64,000 bases of DNA from Phoebastria nigripes (lineage: Eukaryota > Chordata > Aves > Procellariiformes > Diomedeidae). Below, one piece after another: positions 1-15,266 of the stretch; the first letter of the stretch is position 1, and each line of letters begins with the position of its first letter. The stretch spans positions 494,027 to 558,026 of the forward strand of contig JAYKAV010000444.1 in assembly GCA_035582835.1 (NCBI GenBank), given 5' to 3'. The notes beneath the pieces are model-generated. The model did not search any database. It was not told the DNA's origin and was given only the letters and a program-made list of their open reading frames with translations. A program made the translations under genes and the position numbers.

Positions 1-3000
1 ACAAGTTTGATCCAGCGATTTTCCCCCTTCACAGTCTTAAAAATGCTTTCCATATGTTTTACGTTCTTCTAACATATTTTCCATCTATATAATACATTGT
101 CTATCATATNTCTATTCAGCCATTTTGTCTAATCAGCAGGACACTCTCTCTGATCCAATAACTGATTTGGCAGCATCAGGCTCAAAGTCCTCTGTTACCT
201 AGGAGTACTCCTATTACTAAGAGTAATTTGCTAATATACTAAAGGTAGCACTGCAGATGCTGGTGTCCTTGCTTTTGCAATATTAATTAGTAAGAATCAT
301 ATTCCACAATGCTCTAGGTTACAGCTGCCCCAAAACATATGCTTATAATTTCCTCCTGGGTTGAAACTTCTCCAGCATAAATTATTTTCTTGTGATCCCA
401 ATCTGTGTAAGTGTTCTGGTGCCCAGGACAGTCTGAAGTATATTGGATTGCATTTGTTTCAATTTAGCAGTCCTTGTTGATTAATAGCTCTTAACTCATC
501 TCCTCATACAATTTCCTCCAAGTATTCAGATAATCCATCTTCCACTGCCAGTGTTAAATAAAAGCATCATCTTCCCTCTAGAGAATATCATGGAGAGGTT
601 CCTACTCCCCAGAACTAATACAATATTTCATATCTCTGTCTCTTAGCTGTCCTTACCCAAGCCATCCACAGCCTAATGAACTTCTGCTCCCAGATCATTC
701 CCTTTCGGGAGCTTTTCATCCTCTAGATCATTCTGTGCAGAACAGACACTTAGAGGTCCTAATAGGGAAATAACTGGTTTACTCTGGTTTGGTCATTGGT
801 ACCAAAACCAATAGAGAACATCTCAGGCTCAGACACGGAAGCAGGTGGCAGGGCATGGAAGTACTGTGAGAAGAACAGGACATTTCAAGCATGTCCTGCC
901 ACCCCCTGGCTGCCTTCCAGACCCACAGCGATTCTGCAACTACAGTCACATGAGGTCTCCCCTTGGAGCACATGGGCCATGAACCACTTCCTCTATGTTA
1001 CCTTGCAACTTACTGCTTTCCACACTTAACACAATGCCAGACAGACAACTTCTTAATATAACCTCTCAGACAGGTACAGGCTGCTGGCTTCAGTTACTTG
1101 AAGGCAGTCTTCAGAAAAGGAATAAGGTTATATGATGTATCTTGAGTGGGGTCAGTGTGTGGGCTGAGCCAAACACCGATTAATAGTAAACCTATCACAC
1201 AGGGCTGTCACTGGGAAATCACTGCTAGACTGGCAGCAATGTCTGATCGGTGTGAGGTGACTGGTAAGTCACGAGGCGTGAGCACTAGGTCTTGAGATGG
1301 TGAGTTGGGCCTGTATGAAACACTGAACACCCTCATCTCTGACGGACCCAATGATCAGGAAAAACTAGTGCAGGGAAGGATCAGTGGAGCGAAGTGCCTC
1401 CTTGCATCCCCTCTCTGGTGTGGAGGCAGACTGCTGAATTCTCCTTTCAGGCTAAACTTCAAAATGCTTCTTCCCTGTTTCTTTTCTGATGTCTGTTATA
1501 AGAAATACAGAAGCATGTTCTCATTCTCTGACTAATGCTGAGTGTGTAGGAACATAAATCAGCTCCAGATATGGCTCTGCTATTCCAAAGGTCTTCACAC
1601 AAAGGCACGCATTACTCAATAGCACTGTGGTGGATTTAACATGTAAAAATTAGAGATGGGGCAAAGACCTACAGTTCAGATTAGTGATCTGTGTGCCCCT
1701 AAAATGAGGAATTTTTTTAGTTCAAATGTAAAGGACATAATAAATAAGCCAGTAGAGTACTTATGAGCTTGCTCTTGAGGTCTGAGGCTTGAAATTGGAG
1801 GTGGCTCAGTAAGCTGGTGAAGTCAGAACGCCACTTTCCAGGTTTTTTACATTAGTTTTTTTCCTCAGCTCCTGCTCAAGTACACTGAAGTAGAAAGCAT
1901 GGCACCCTCTGGAATCAATTTCTTAGTCTGTCATTTGGGAACTGTTTTAAATGCTAAAAATCCCAAAGAAGTACACTAGGACAGCTTCTGGGAGACTGTG
2001 AGCCTCCCCAGATCCTTTGACTTAACACTGATCTCATTTTGAACAGTAACTGGTGTTCTAGGCTGACCCTGGGAACGTGTGATTACCCTCCACTAGCAAT
2101 GAGGATGAAGACCAACTTGGTGACTTGCAGACTGGCATCTAATGAGACTTGCAGAAACACTGGCCGTGAGTCACTACTTCCTGCCAGGCCCTGCCTCTCC
2201 CACGGGGCCGTGTGAGTGTGGTCCCACGGACTTTCCAAGTGTGACCATAACCCACAGCCCAATTAACAACAACCTCTCCAGAGTCTGCCCTCTCATCAAC
2301 TGCTTCTCTCCCTACTAGGGAGAGCCTTGATTCAGGGATGGACTCCAGCCAGGTGCCATGTGCAGACAGTATATAAAGAAAGATGCACAGGACTGCTAGT
2401 CTAGTCATTCAAAGCACACCACAAAGTACAACTACCTGGGGGCGTAGATCAAAAGTGCCAAGTCCATAGTTCCCCTTTCCACTTACTTAATCATCCTTCT
2501 ACACATTTTCCCTATAATCGTACACTCAAGCTCCCATCATCACCTGGACCTCTCAGCGCATATAGCATAATTTCGAAAGTTGAATTTGGGTACTTCCCCA
2601 TCTACTTATCATCTTTGTACAGGTGTCTGCGGTAGATCTTTGCTAGACATCCTGCTTGTTAGTCTTATCCTAACATTTACCAGTCATATTTTTAAGCAGC
2701 CATCATTTCAGCTGTACAGCTATAACAGTTACCTTCTTGGCTCTCAGGCCAGCTCAGTGTTGGGTTCCCCATTTCTACTAAAATTAACAAGACTTAGCAG
2801 CTACGTGCCTTTGAGAATTCCAGTTTATCTTTGCACAGCTTTTTGAAAACAAACTGCTAACAGGGGCACATAGCAATTGCCATGCTAGAACAAGTAAAAA
2901 TCCCAGCACCTTGGTATTAAGGCATCTTATTAGAGAGAAACTCTGCTACCTTCTATGCATATTAGCATTCTCAGGAGCTTAATAGAGCAAGTTGCTCCTG

Positions 3001-5149
3001 AACAGTGAGTGCTTACTAACTGTTATCAAAGCTGATTTTATTAATCATTCTGCATAAATTCAGACAACTTATTGAAGCTCTGAAAAGAATGTAACAGTGA
3101 AGGAAACAATTTGTCGTGTTAGTGACTTTACAATCTGTTCATCCTGCTGTGCTCATCAAACTTGACAGCCATTTTCAGAACCTGTAACTCATTTTAAGTT
3201 TGCATTATAGGAACCTTTCAAATATAGAAATGCCAAAATAGAAGAGCATTCCCCTCCAAACAATGCCACAAGTGCTGAAAATGGAGTGTTTAAATTATTT
3301 TAAACCTTATGCTTGGGGGGGGCTGAGGAGGGAAGAAGCTTAGTATGAAGGATTGCCTAATATGTAGTTCCTGAGAGCATCAGTAGGTTGCAGCAGAGTG
3401 TTAAATACAACCTGAAATGAGGGTGTTAAAGGACAGGAGCACCACAGGATACTGTTGCGACAAAATGTGCATGAAGTCAACATGGCGATACAGAGGTATC
3501 TGGGAGAATTTTGCTGAACAGGCTTGAACAATAAGAAGGTGGGCTTAAAATAACCATACACCCAGAGCTTGTTTTTTCTTAGGATGCCAATGCTAGTCTT
3601 TGAGCCTCTTCGCCAGCCAGTGACATGATGGAATGACATCACTGATTTGGGAAAGTGATGTTTCCTTTCATTTCTGTGGTACCAGCTCTGCAGTTTGGTT
3701 TTGATTAAGGAAGGGGGATGCTGGGTTTGGATTCTGTTCTCCTTAGAGTACCACAGTGGAATCCAGCAATTTATGAGAGAAAGAAAATAAGAAAAATAAA
3801 AGCAAGAGATTAATATGAGACAGTAGTTNTATAAAACAGTGAACAACATAGATAAAAAGTAAATTTTGGCAATGAAAAAACAACATAATCTAGTACTCCA
3901 ATAATAAAGCCACCATACAGAATTGTTTCTCTCTTGATGATACATTTGGATATAAGAAAAAACAGTATTTCAATCAAAGCTCCCAGAAGTTATTAGTGGG
4001 GTCTCTTGTTCCCTTCAATTGTTCTTTTTCTCTAATTTGATTGTAAATAATAACTCCACAGCTGTGTCTTCTGTAACCAACAGCATCTCTATAGGTTCCT
4101 ATATTTAGATTGCATACAAGCATGTGCAAAAAGTAACAAAGACATACAGAATACTGCTTAGCCTTTAGCAAAATCATACAAAAGAGCTAATGAAGCTCAC
4201 TCTAATAAGCTTTACTGAATGACCAGCTGTAAACCTTCATTTGTATTCCACAACAGGAATACTCAGTGCCGAGGAGAATGTTACCCTTCCTCTAAAGGTA
4301 TCAAGTTACTCCCTTTCCAAAGTATCATGCTTCAACAGGCAGCACACATTTCTTGCAAACTGAAAACAATGCCATTGCAAGAAATGATCCTGTGCAACTG
4401 GTCAAAGGCAGATACTTCTCCATACAAAGAAATTTCAGGCGATAAAAGTTTTACTGGTCCTTCTAGTTTAAGCCAACCAGCAGGCTACCTAAAAAAATAA
4501 ACATAACCATGCTGGTACTGATAACAGCATCTTCCTTTTCACAATTTCTTCTCTGCCTGCATCGTATCCTCCTCTAAAGTCACCATTTCTGTGCTGCTGC
4601 ACTAGCAATATGCCAGCTGGCAGAAGAAATTCCAGTCACAAGTGAAAAGATCAAGACTTAGTGGCTCATGCTCCTCTACTATCAAAATATGGAGCCTCTG
4701 GCCAACATAATTTTATAGGAACCTTAGCACGTCCCCTGTCCCAATAAACAAATGAGCAGCCGTGCACCATGCTACTCAAGAGTTTACACAGCAGTGTTAG
4801 GGCACTGACACCTGCCTGAAAGCAAGACAAACACAGAAAGATACAAGCTCCTCTAAGGAGCAGGTGAATTATACCTGTCCACTACCAATACTGCCTATTC
4901 CTGACAGAGTATGGGACCAGAGCACACTAAAGGAATGAAGGCAGAGCTGATGGCTGCCCTTCTTCCAACCACTCGAGGGAGCAGCTGCCAGATATAGACA
5001 GCTGTTACTAATGACTATATGACAATATTAGGGCTCATTTATATTGTAGCATGGAAGGTAGACATACCACAATTAGCTAGACTTGTTATCTGCAGCTGGC
5101 TGGTTTTTTAGGGTGCCGTCACAGCAAATTAAATACACTGATAAAATGA
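1..5149. other. Unique AT-rich DNA, no gene seen
   Basis: No exon with convincing splice context, no known protein domain and no RNA gene is visible on either strand. The open frames here, including a 201-codon minus frame at 3340-3945 that contains an ambiguous base, have no recognisable motif and composition typical of chance frames in AT-rich DNA. Around 2.95-3.26 kb there is quiet, non-repetitive AT-rich sequence, but nothing can be assigned to it. I read the stretch as intergenic or intronic. Confidence 0.6.
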
Positions 5150-5235
5150 AGTGAGTTCTGTGGAGGGCCACCAAAATGGTCAGGGGGCTGGTGCATTTTC
5201 TTTCTGTACATTCTGGGGCTGAACATGGACTGTCT
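5150..5235 (+). mobile_element. Short CR1 ORF2 relic
   Basis: Within 5150-5235 the sequence resembles the part of CR1 ORF2 after the reverse transcriptase, in which a run of Arg-Arg-Ala-Thr-Lys is followed by an Ile-Arg-Gly motif. The same region of the better CR1 in this window lies at about 30655-30720. The match is short and diverged and the flanks fade quickly, so this is an old, heavily truncated copy in sense orientation with no coding capacity. The assignment is by eye against the other copy and the remembered avian consensus. Confidence 0.5.
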
Positions 5236-8200
5236 TGTGGAGCAACAGGAGGGCCATAATTGTGGGCTATTTGCACAGACTAACCTCAGTTGCTCAAGTT
5301 GGATTCTTGAGTGAGGAAGTTAAGAGTCCTAAGTTAATACACTTCTGTTTGCTAGTTAGTAATGCATTTTTCAGAGGACAACACTGGCCAGGAGCCTACC
5401 AAGACACTCTGGGCCTATTAAATGCTGAGGCAACATGGGGAACACAAAGAACAAACCCCTCAAATAAGGCAGCTACATTTAGATGGTAGGACTTGCANTA
5501 TTGTCCTCCACTTGGAGTTATTCCAATTGTGCATAACAAGAACTGGAAAAGAGCCTGGACAGACACAGTAGAGATATAAAATCCAAAAAATAACATATTT
5601 CTATGGAAGTTTCATCAGCTTCTACAGCAAAAAGGTGAATACTCATGTCCAAAGAGGCTTGGATCAGTGGTTGACTGGAAAGCACCAGTAAGGAAAAGCT
5701 TCCACCCATGTAGGTAACCTACCAAGCACATATATCTTGAGGGAAATACCTAACCACTCTCTTTTAAACCCAGAAAATACTTTTATTAGGCCTTCTATGC
5801 TAACTGCTAAGAGAACTAATATGGAATTTCTGTTTCTGATGGAACTTTTTTCCTCTGGAAAATGCAAGCTCTCCAAAACTAGAATTTTCCCCTTAAATAA
5901 GAGCCTGGTGGAGAGGAACATGGAAAGGAAGGTTCAGATCCCCTTCTGTTTGGGTCGTGTCCTGAACATCAATGCACACAATTTCCCTTACCATGTAGAG
6001 GCTCTTATCTGTATCTGTGACANGGCACTTAGCAGCATAACATGATTAAGTTCAAGGGCAGATTAAATGGTCCATTTCCATATAGAAACAGGAGTAAAAA
6101 CTACTCTCCTCTGCAAAAGGGTTTTAGCTGGTGAAAGCTAGCAGGGGACAGAAAACAGGTAACAGGCATTCAAGAGGGAAATATCAGATCTTTGTGAGTC
6201 ATGGTCAAGCACATTTTGATACCAGAATTATAAGTTCAATGTATTTTTGTAAAAGGAAGCTATAATATTAACAGTAGACTTTACAGAGTCTGTCTCTCCT
6301 GCTGAAACTGTTTCATTTCGGATAGATAATTAAATATTCACTGAGCCAGAGGGCTACAAAGACAGAGAGTGTGGTGAACAGGAAAACCAAGGCAGGAAAA
6401 CTCTTTTCAAAAAAACATGTTAAAGGAGTCAGTTTCACACCCATGTAAAATTATGCCAACATTTAAATTTTTTTTTTTTTTTTTAACCAAAGGGTTAGCC
6501 TGGCTGTGAAGCCCTCATCTGAAATCTTTACATTCTTGAAATTCAACAGCCACAAACAAGGCAAAGAAACAAGAGGAGCAGTATAAACTTAGTCTTGGTA
6601 GAGTACTCAGTTCTGGTTACCATAGCAGTATCTGTGTTATTTTTCTGGATTTAAAGTAGACAGAGAAGGATCAGCTAGCCTCCCTTTTATTTTATATAGA
6701 TCTTTAATAAAGCTATACTTATTAACATGATTTCATTGTGAATGTTCCCTACACCACATTTCAAACTAAGGATAAAATTGTCCCCAATCTACAGGGTAAA
6801 TTGAATACAATGTAAAAGCTAAAAAAACCCTCCCTTTCATTACGAAGGGCAAAAAATAACAATATTAATAAAATGACTCCAAGAGATGAAAGAGAGCTTT
6901 ATTCCATCTCTTTCAAAAACAAATGATTTATTCAAGATGTGCATATTTTCAAGTTACATGGTTTCCCTTCATGAATATTCCAGTACGTTTCTCAAAGTCC
7001 TGGTTTAGTGAGTATGACAAGATGTTCACACACTTTTTANGGTAAGGAAGAATGCCAAGAATATAGCTGAAGAGGCCAGATTTGTAATATGGTAGGAACA
7101 GTCTGGGAATTCCTAATTTCTGTCTTATTTGTTGGCAGCCAATACCAGATTTCCAGCAGAAAAGACCTTCCATCCAGAATTAAAACAACTCTCCCATAGC
7201 TTCATACTGAGAACATATTTGTGGCCAATAGAGGCAATGGTAATTCTTCAAAGACTCCTTGGTACCCACACAGACCCTTCAGAAACTTGAGCTCATTGAT
7301 GTTTAATAACTACATTAAACTAATGTTATAAGGAAGACAGCCACTAAAGTTTGGGGACCTATGCTGGCCACATGCCTCTCAGGAGAGACACACAGCCGTA
7401 GCTCAAGAAGAAAGCCTACATGCTGGCAGACTGGAAAATGAAACAGGAGAGTCAGATACAGAACAGTGCAGGTCAGAAGGGAGGCTCCAGAAACGTAAAC
7501 CAGACATTTGCCATTAAAATACCAGATAGGAAAAAGGGAGTGAAAACCAGTGAACCACGTTTTACTCTTAGCTCCAGTAATCATTTGGAGTGATAGCAGT
7601 TCACTCCATTTACCCTGGCAGCTTGCTCCCAGTAATAGCAACACCTAGCTTAGGATACCTACTCTTAAAATGTGCCAAGTGCTTTACAGTGCACATTAAT
7701 ATCATTGTAGTTACCTTCAAAACTGGCAAAGTACAGCCTGGGACATAGAAATACTTTGCCTTACATATCGGGCAAATTACTACAGCTGGAGTTCAAGTTT
7801 CCCCAGCTGAACGTAGGGCTCTCCTCCCTTTGCCTACATGCTCTGTGAGCAGAATTGCTTTGCGCATACAGAAAGAAGAAAAATTCTGGCAATGAGTTAG
7901 GCTTCACCCCCTGCATCTATATCCACCTTTGCGTGCAATCACAGAACACTGAACTAGAATGCACTGTAAGAGGCTATCTCCAGGTTCAAAAAGGTAGACA
8001 GATGCTCCTTTGCCTGGCACCTAATCCCCTCCCTGCCCCATGCAGGATCAGTGTGATCTAAACCACTGTGTGCTGAGCTCCCCTGGGATAAGGTGTTCTC
8101 CCTCAAGAACCAGACATTTCAAAGATCCCACAGACCAGTCCTTGGATGGCCAAAGGATATCTTGGATTCCCTGTTGGTTTTTTCCACTTGTAAGCCTAAG

Positions 8201-8795
8201 GCCTCCATACAAATACATACTTTAAACGAAGCTTGAAGAGAAGCAGAACAAGGATTTAAATATTACATTACACTCTTTGGACTGTGGAACACTGAAATAA
8301 ATCACAAATGCCTCTAAGCAAAACAAACCAAAAGAAGATGCTACAGTCTTTCAGCCATAGATAGCTTTTACCCATGTACTGGTACAAAGTTTCTCCCAAT
8401 GAGGTCCTCACTGCAATGATTACCTTCAGAGAGATGCAAAATAAAAAATACATAACAATTAACAGGTCAGGTACTGTTCTATACATAGTAAAAACCCTCC
8501 GTCAAAAAATCAGTTTTATGGAAAAATGTGTTTCTCCAGAAACAGCAGGAAAATTACTAAACATTTTGGTACTGTATAAGAGAGAAGGTGTCATATTTGC
8601 TCTTACTGATTGTTGTAGGTTCCAGATAAGGCAGTATCTGCAATCCACAGTCATAAGTCTAGAAAATTAGACATGCAGCAGCTGAAAGCCACAGATCTTG
8701 TTCTACTAGTTACATGCATATTAGGTATATACTGGAAGTTGGCACACAAATCTTGCTCAAATAATTGATAAAATATACATCACACTTTAAACATA

Positions 8796-8830
8796 TTGGG
8801 CCAAATTCACTCTGAGTTTAACTNCATTTC
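8796..8830. repeat. Possible ancient MITE remnant
   Basis: The segment contains the string GGGCCAAATTCA followed by an interrupted GTTTAACTNCATT. This is reminiscent of the ends of palindromic MITE-like repeats that are common in turtles, crocodilians and birds. Only one arm is visible and it is short, so a chance match is possible. It carries no coding capacity. Confidence 0.3.
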
Positions 8831-11800
8831 AATACCTTGTTCAAAACAGTAGGGACGTAAGTTAGAGAGCTGTTATACTGTGTGCTATAGGGATATGGGT
8901 AGACAGGCTGATCGACAAAGAAAGGGATTTCAAAATAAGAAACTTGCAGGAGCAAAGTGGGAAATGAAAAAAACATACTGAAAAATGCAGCAGTAAATGC
9001 ATCCTATCCATAAGCATTACTTTCTTATTTAGAGAGCAGTTTGCACTATTCTTATCACAGGTGTTGATCCTGCAACCCAGAGTGCTAACGGTAAAAAGGT
9101 GAAGTAGGACAGAATAAAGAAGATGGGAGAATCAGCACCAAGATTAAAACAACTTCAAAACTCAGTAGGAAATAAACCAACCCCGCGTACATGTTAGGAT
9201 CATAGGTTCCCCTTCTTGGGAGCATCTTTATAGGTGCTGCTAGGTGAAACAGAACTTACCTAATTTGGTCCTCAAAAATGCAGTTGTGAGAGAGTAGAGG
9301 TGGGATTACCCTATGCAAGATCTTCTATGCCCAGTGGGTTCATTTTAGCTTCACTTTTTTATTCTTGCAATAGTATGCATGAAATAAGAAGTGTGTGTTG
9401 GGCACTAAGGTCTCCAGACTAAGATGCTGAAAGAACTTATGTTTGTTTTGTTTACGGTAACCTCTTCTGATAGTTTGTTGACATTATTCAGATTACACTG
9501 AGTTAAAAATGACCATCATCCAGAGGCAGCCCCCATGTCAAGTACCTGGGACACTTCTCATTTCAGTCATCACAGAGAGAGGATACGAGTTTTCCCAAAG
9601 TTTCTTTACAAAAAGCTTTTGAAAGGGCTGCTTTTCAGTTTTTTTGAAATATCCTAGAACTGTGCGCAATGGCAGAGAGGATATTATTAACCTCTCAAGT
9701 TATTCTTTCATTAGAATTTCTTTTGAATTGCTGAGCTTTCTGACTGCTCCTTGAATTCCCATTGAAGTTGGCAAGAGCTGCAAGCTCTTAACTGGCCTGG
9801 AAACAGACCCTTAAACAGTGCAAAGATCAAGAGCGGAGCAGGGAAGAGGAGCAAAACAGAAGCATTAGGATCCTGATGTGGTTCAAAAGGCAACGGATGC
9901 TATGGATGCTAAATGCCTCTGTGGATCTAAAGAGAGACAGGACAAGTTCAGAGCAGAAAAATCCAGCGAGGGTTAACTAAAGATACGGAAACCATTTTTG
10001 CCTCAGGAAGCTCCTGAGCTGCAGTCTGGGCTAAGTGGAACTTTGGTTTGTTTCCTTGTATCTGTTCTTCGGCTCATTTTTAGTAAACACTGGCAAGATC
10101 ATGTATTTCATTTCAGCCAAGTCTTTTCCTGACTTAATTAAAGATCTACCCGCTACTTTCCAACTTTTGTTTTTAACTACCCGTTTGATGTTGCCTTCTA
10201 TTTTTTTCTGGTTATTCACCTTCCCTCCCTCTCCCATTCTCATAAATTTTTAAAAAAGCAAATACTTTATCTTTGAGAGCAGCGGAGCAAGGGACTACAC
10301 TGGGTTAGTTTCAAAAAGGTGAACAACAGTGTAAGAAGACGAAATGAGTCATACGGGGAAAGGATGCCAAAGGAAGACCAGGGGAAGTTAACTCAGAAGC
10401 AGCAGAAGGAATGAAGAGAGGGAGATGAGAGAAACTGCCAACCTCATGCTACATCAAGCTAGATGAGAAAGAATTAAAACAAAAGAATGAAAGCTATTCA
10501 GTTAGAAAGAGAAAGAGCTGAGATGGAGCCTGTGCTGCCTGCCCCCTCTGCCTGTGGGCAGCCCAGCTGCCACCTGCCTGCACTGAAAACAGACTGGTTT
10601 CTCCACACTACTCCTCCAGCCAGGTACGGGCAGCATCTTATGAGCCAGCTCTCCGCTCTTACCTTTCGCTCTCCAACAGCCAGGTTCCTAGGAGCAGGCA
10701 GCTTTTCCTGCACTCCTTGACCAAGACACACAGAAGCCAGCAAGGTCTGAAATGTTTTAACTTCTAGCATTTCTCTATACAATCTTTACACGTTTCTCAT
10801 CTCTTTGAAGTTTCTTGCTTGATTACAGCAAGAAAACTAGCCTCTATAATTAAAATCGGAAAATGGCATCAGCAACAGAAAGAGTAGTTTGCTGAGCACA
10901 CCGAGATCTGCACTGCATGTATTTCCATGTATCAGTGACGCTGTGCTGTCTGAAGAGACTGATACTTGTCTTCTAACCACTTGCCCCAAGACAGAATTAA
11001 TTTCAATTCTTTCCAAACTTCCTTCCTACTCCTCCCCCTCTAGAGACTAACCAAATTCTAAGATTCGTGTTTTCCAGAAATTGTCTATTAGTAAAACAGT
11101 GACTAATGATCACCTTGTCCCAAATCCTGCCTCTTGCATGCCATCCTCATTTACTTTGGCAAGCTTTAGTCAAGTATCTTTGTAAACCTCTTGCGTCGTA
11201 CTAGTTTGTTTTCTTTTTATCATGTATTTTGAATTATGGATGTCTGTCAGGGTTTTTTGAAGAAAGCCAATGTTTGGTGTAACTGACTGAACAGATCTCA
11301 TGAAGATGAACATTTGCTCCACAAAACGGGGCTGCAGCAAGCACAAAGGTCAAATCGTAACAAGAAGAATGAGGAAGGAAAATGTATTTTTCTTTCTGCC
11401 TCTTTCTCACTCTGCCTTCCCAACAGCAAAGAATCTATGGTAATCACATCTACCTGAGAGAGAATGATTTTTTGGTTTGATAGCTGAAAGAAAAAAAAAC
11501 TCTGAAAGAAATTTGATTCAACGTTAAACATTTTAGATGCTCTCAATAAAAGGAAGACAGTTAAAACAGTTAATTTGACTCAAAATTAGATATTTTCCTT
11601 ATAAATTTAGAGCCTCATTAACCTACTGATACTACTTAAATCACACATTCAAATGACATCTCAAATGTTAGAATCAAATGTTTTGTCAGCTCCAGAATGA
11701 AACATTAAGTCTAACATTTTAGAATTCCCACTTCCTTTTCTTAAAGAAAATATTTGCCAAATTTGACAAATGTAGTTTTGGTTTTCCAGAATTTTTCTGC

Positions 11801-14800
11801 TTTTTTGAGAATAAGTATTTATTTAAAAGTTACACCTGTTATGACAACACAAACAACTTTTCACTCAGTGACATCATGCCATGTGAATGCAAATGACTGC
11901 AATCAGACCAAAGAAAAAACAGGAAAAAAAAAAAGGAGTTAAAATTTACTGCTGATCTATCTCAATCCTTGAGTTTTCCTCCTGCCTACAGATCAATCAA
12001 ACAGCAAAATATAAAGAGCGGCAACACATGCACCTGAAGACGGTAAAGCTGGTGCAGAGTTTGCAGACATGTTCTACGTGTGTAAATCTCAGCAACCATT
12101 TCAGAAAACATGAGCTGAATTTTAAACTAGTAACGAAACTTAACAGGGGTGATGGTCTCAGAGCAGACATGATCTGTAAACCACAGTGAGTATTTTTCTA
12201 AACATGGCCTTGGTTTCAGGATGATAAGAAAAATCAGAAACAAGGTAAATCTCAGGTGAATTTTAAGTTGACATGAAAAAGATGTTTTTCTCCTAGCTCT
12301 AAGCTTTTTGTTCATGACAATTAAGATACTCTGTCTATAAATTTGTCTATTAAATAATTAAAATAACATAATATTGCCCAGAACAGAACAAAACTTAACA
12401 TAAGAATATCCAGTGAAGCCCCATCTGTTCAAGAGGAGAATGTTAATGAAGACTGAAAAAGGCAATTGCACTTTTATTTTGTTGTTAGTTGCTCTTTTCA
12501 TCTATTCATAAATTGCAAATGAGAGAACTGGAATAAACTGCCAGCATATTACACTCATGCCCAAGACCTCCACAGCCAAGTAACCCACTTCTCCCTCTGG
12601 GTCCTTCCAGCTTTTAGGAGAACCCTCTTATTATCATTCCCACACTAGCACACTAATACTTTGCAATTTGGCTTCTGGCTCCCATCCCCATCTCTCAAAT
12701 GTCTTTGCCTTCTCGCCCACCTCAAAGACAGCACATTTTATAACACTAACTAGGGTTGGACTGTGGCAACACAAAAATTGCATCTCCTCTTGGAACTCTT
12801 CTATACCCTAATAACCATTTGTTTGGTTCAGTTTTAAATGCATAGATTTTGACTGCACAGCAGGAACACATGGCCTTTGTTGGGGTTGGGGCTCTGCACT
12901 GAGACACCATGAGGCAACACTCCTGGTATGATACAGTCCTGGAAAGCCCTGCTGGAGAAAATTTTGTTAAGCTGTATCTCTAGAGTGTCTCTCACTAAGA
13001 GATTTTTCTCTCCTTTTCTCTTATGCTCATCTAATGGAAATGAGGTTTCTACTCTTCATTAGAAGTACTACTTGTGTCCAATTCACCTCCAGATTTTTAT
13101 GTCCCATTGCACCAAAAATAACAAGGGAATCAGATGAACATTTCAGTGGCATAAGNACACAGAATAAAAGGAAGATGACAAAGCAACAAACTTACACAAA
13201 CAGATGCTCACTCTCAAGCTTTTCACATTAGTAGTAATTACAAACCTTTGAGTTAAACAAAATAAAGGCAGAGAAACAATGAATGGCTATAAAGCTGTTA
13301 ATTTGTAATTAAGAGGGCGGGTTCACAACTGCCGCAGAGTTGGTGGAAGATACACTGGCTACTGCATCTTACCTGATCATCTGAAGACATGCTGTGACCA
13401 GCAGCAGGTCTGGGAGCAGCATGTGCCTGTTCTTCATATTTTTTATTTGTATTGTCTACTTAAACTACAAACTGCGCCTGTCAGGAGCTCTCTCTTCCAA
13501 GTAGCTCTTAGGCCCAGCACATTGGATTCCAGTCTTGGGTAAAATTCGCTAGAGCTTGCTATAACTCAGACTACAATAATAACACGCTACATTCAAAAGA
13601 TTTTATGTTAATGCAATGGAAAAAAATTAGGTGCCTGTCTTGAACTTAGCCCATGGCTTTGCCTCAAGCTAAAATACACGCTAAGTGAGCTTGAACTAAT
13701 AATGTCATCTCTGTGATTGCTAATGCTTTAATTAAATGACTATAGTTACATTCAAATAAATATCTGAATCTCATTTTGTGAAGTACAAAAAATTGTTTTA
13801 ATTAAACCTGATTACAGAAGTCATCTAAGGAAGCATTCTCTTTAGTACTTCTGCAGTGAAATGGAATCCATTAATCACTTTGATCTTCACATTTACAATA
13901 CTATAAAAATAAGTGCCTGTAAAAGGAACTGTTGTCATGTTCTATAGAAATACAGTAGTACAAAACCCTATCTTAATGGGAAATTATAAATGAGACATGA
14001 AAGCCTCTTGAAGCTCAAAATTCAATAATGCTATTCCTTCAAAAATACTTAACTCTCCCTATGCATGTGTAATCGCTCAGATTTTTTGCAGAATATGGCA
14101 GATTTTCAGTTTTAGAAGAAAATATAAGAATATTGTTGTGTGTTCTATGGTGGAACTACAGTTGCTGTGGGAACCACCACGCTGAATTTCCATACAGCTG
14201 TGTTTATATCCTCAACCAAACAGTGGAATTAAAATAGTTTTCAGCATTCATATTTTTGTTTTTTAAATAAAAAAAAAATTCCATGACAGTAAAACCTTAG
14301 ATTCAAATAAACACACTACTCAACTCCGACAATTTGAAGTTTTTTCACTGTTAACAGGTCTTCACCAAAAATAATTGCAACCTAAAATAATTTAATTTCT
14401 TTGACACATTGACCTAAATAGGCTTATTTCAGAAAGCTGAGTTTTCTATCTGGACTGACGTGCCTCAGTGTGTTAGTTACTAGAAAAACATAAGGCATAT
14501 GTGCTGGAACAGTCCCACTCTGCAGGGGCTGCTAGATTCCTTTTACTGCCATTAGGAGAGTCTGTGGAAAATAAGGTTTGTAAGATTTTAGTACTAAACC
14601 CTTCCAAACTGGAACAGTATAAAGCTTTAGCTTCTGTACAGTCTCCTTCCTCCAGGATAATTATTGAAGACAAAGGCCTAGGAATTTGGGTACAAGAATT
14701 GCTATTACATGAAAGAAAGTATGTTTTATTCAATTATATATGGTGGGTAATTCCCAAGCATCTGTCCAAAGATACTAGAATCTGGACTGATGCAGCTGTG

Positions 14801-15246
14801 ATCTGGCTGTGTATTGAGCATAGCTTGCTTTATGATCACATCACCCTACAGTTTCTATTACCCTCTCATGTCCTAATTGCCTGAATTTTGAGTGCTCTTC
14901 CTGTGCTGTACATGTTATGGTTTCAGATCTGGAAGATTCACATTTCCCTCACATAACTAAAGCATATATGCTCCTTTTTCTTGAATTCTGCTAAAGTTTT
15001 CCACAATTATTTCCACAGCTACAGACCATGGCTGGATGCTAGATAACCCCGCTGCATCCTAAATGTGTACCTCTAAAGATACAGTCAACTGTAAGCTCTT
15101 TTCTTTTTAAAAAGTAGTAGAAGTAGCTGATGACCTCAGACAAGCTTAATTTTTTGCAGATATAACCAGTAGAACTTTCAGAAAAAAGAATGAAGGCTTT
15201 CTGACATGCTATAAAATGAAATGTGAAATTTCAAACTTGTGGGACA

Positions 15247-15266
15247 AGATCTCAGCTGGTGTAAAT
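15247..15266. repeat. Possible ancient MITE remnant
   Basis: The motif ATCTCAGCTGGTGTAAAT resembles the arm of another old amniote palindromic MITE-like repeat (the arm ends in CAGCTGGTGTAAAT). The opposite arm is not visible, so only a fragment could remain. The match is short and based on memory of the family. Confidence 0.3.

Noticed and set aside
3340..3945. 201-codon open frame on the minus strand
   Set aside because: It contains an ambiguous base, is rich in Tyr, Phe, Ser and Leu as expected of AT-rich noncoding DNA, and shows no domain or splice context.
14501..14884. 127-codon plus-strand frame, considered as a pol relic
   Set aside because: No retroviral or LINE motif could be placed, and an opposite-strand frame of similar quality covers the same stretch.
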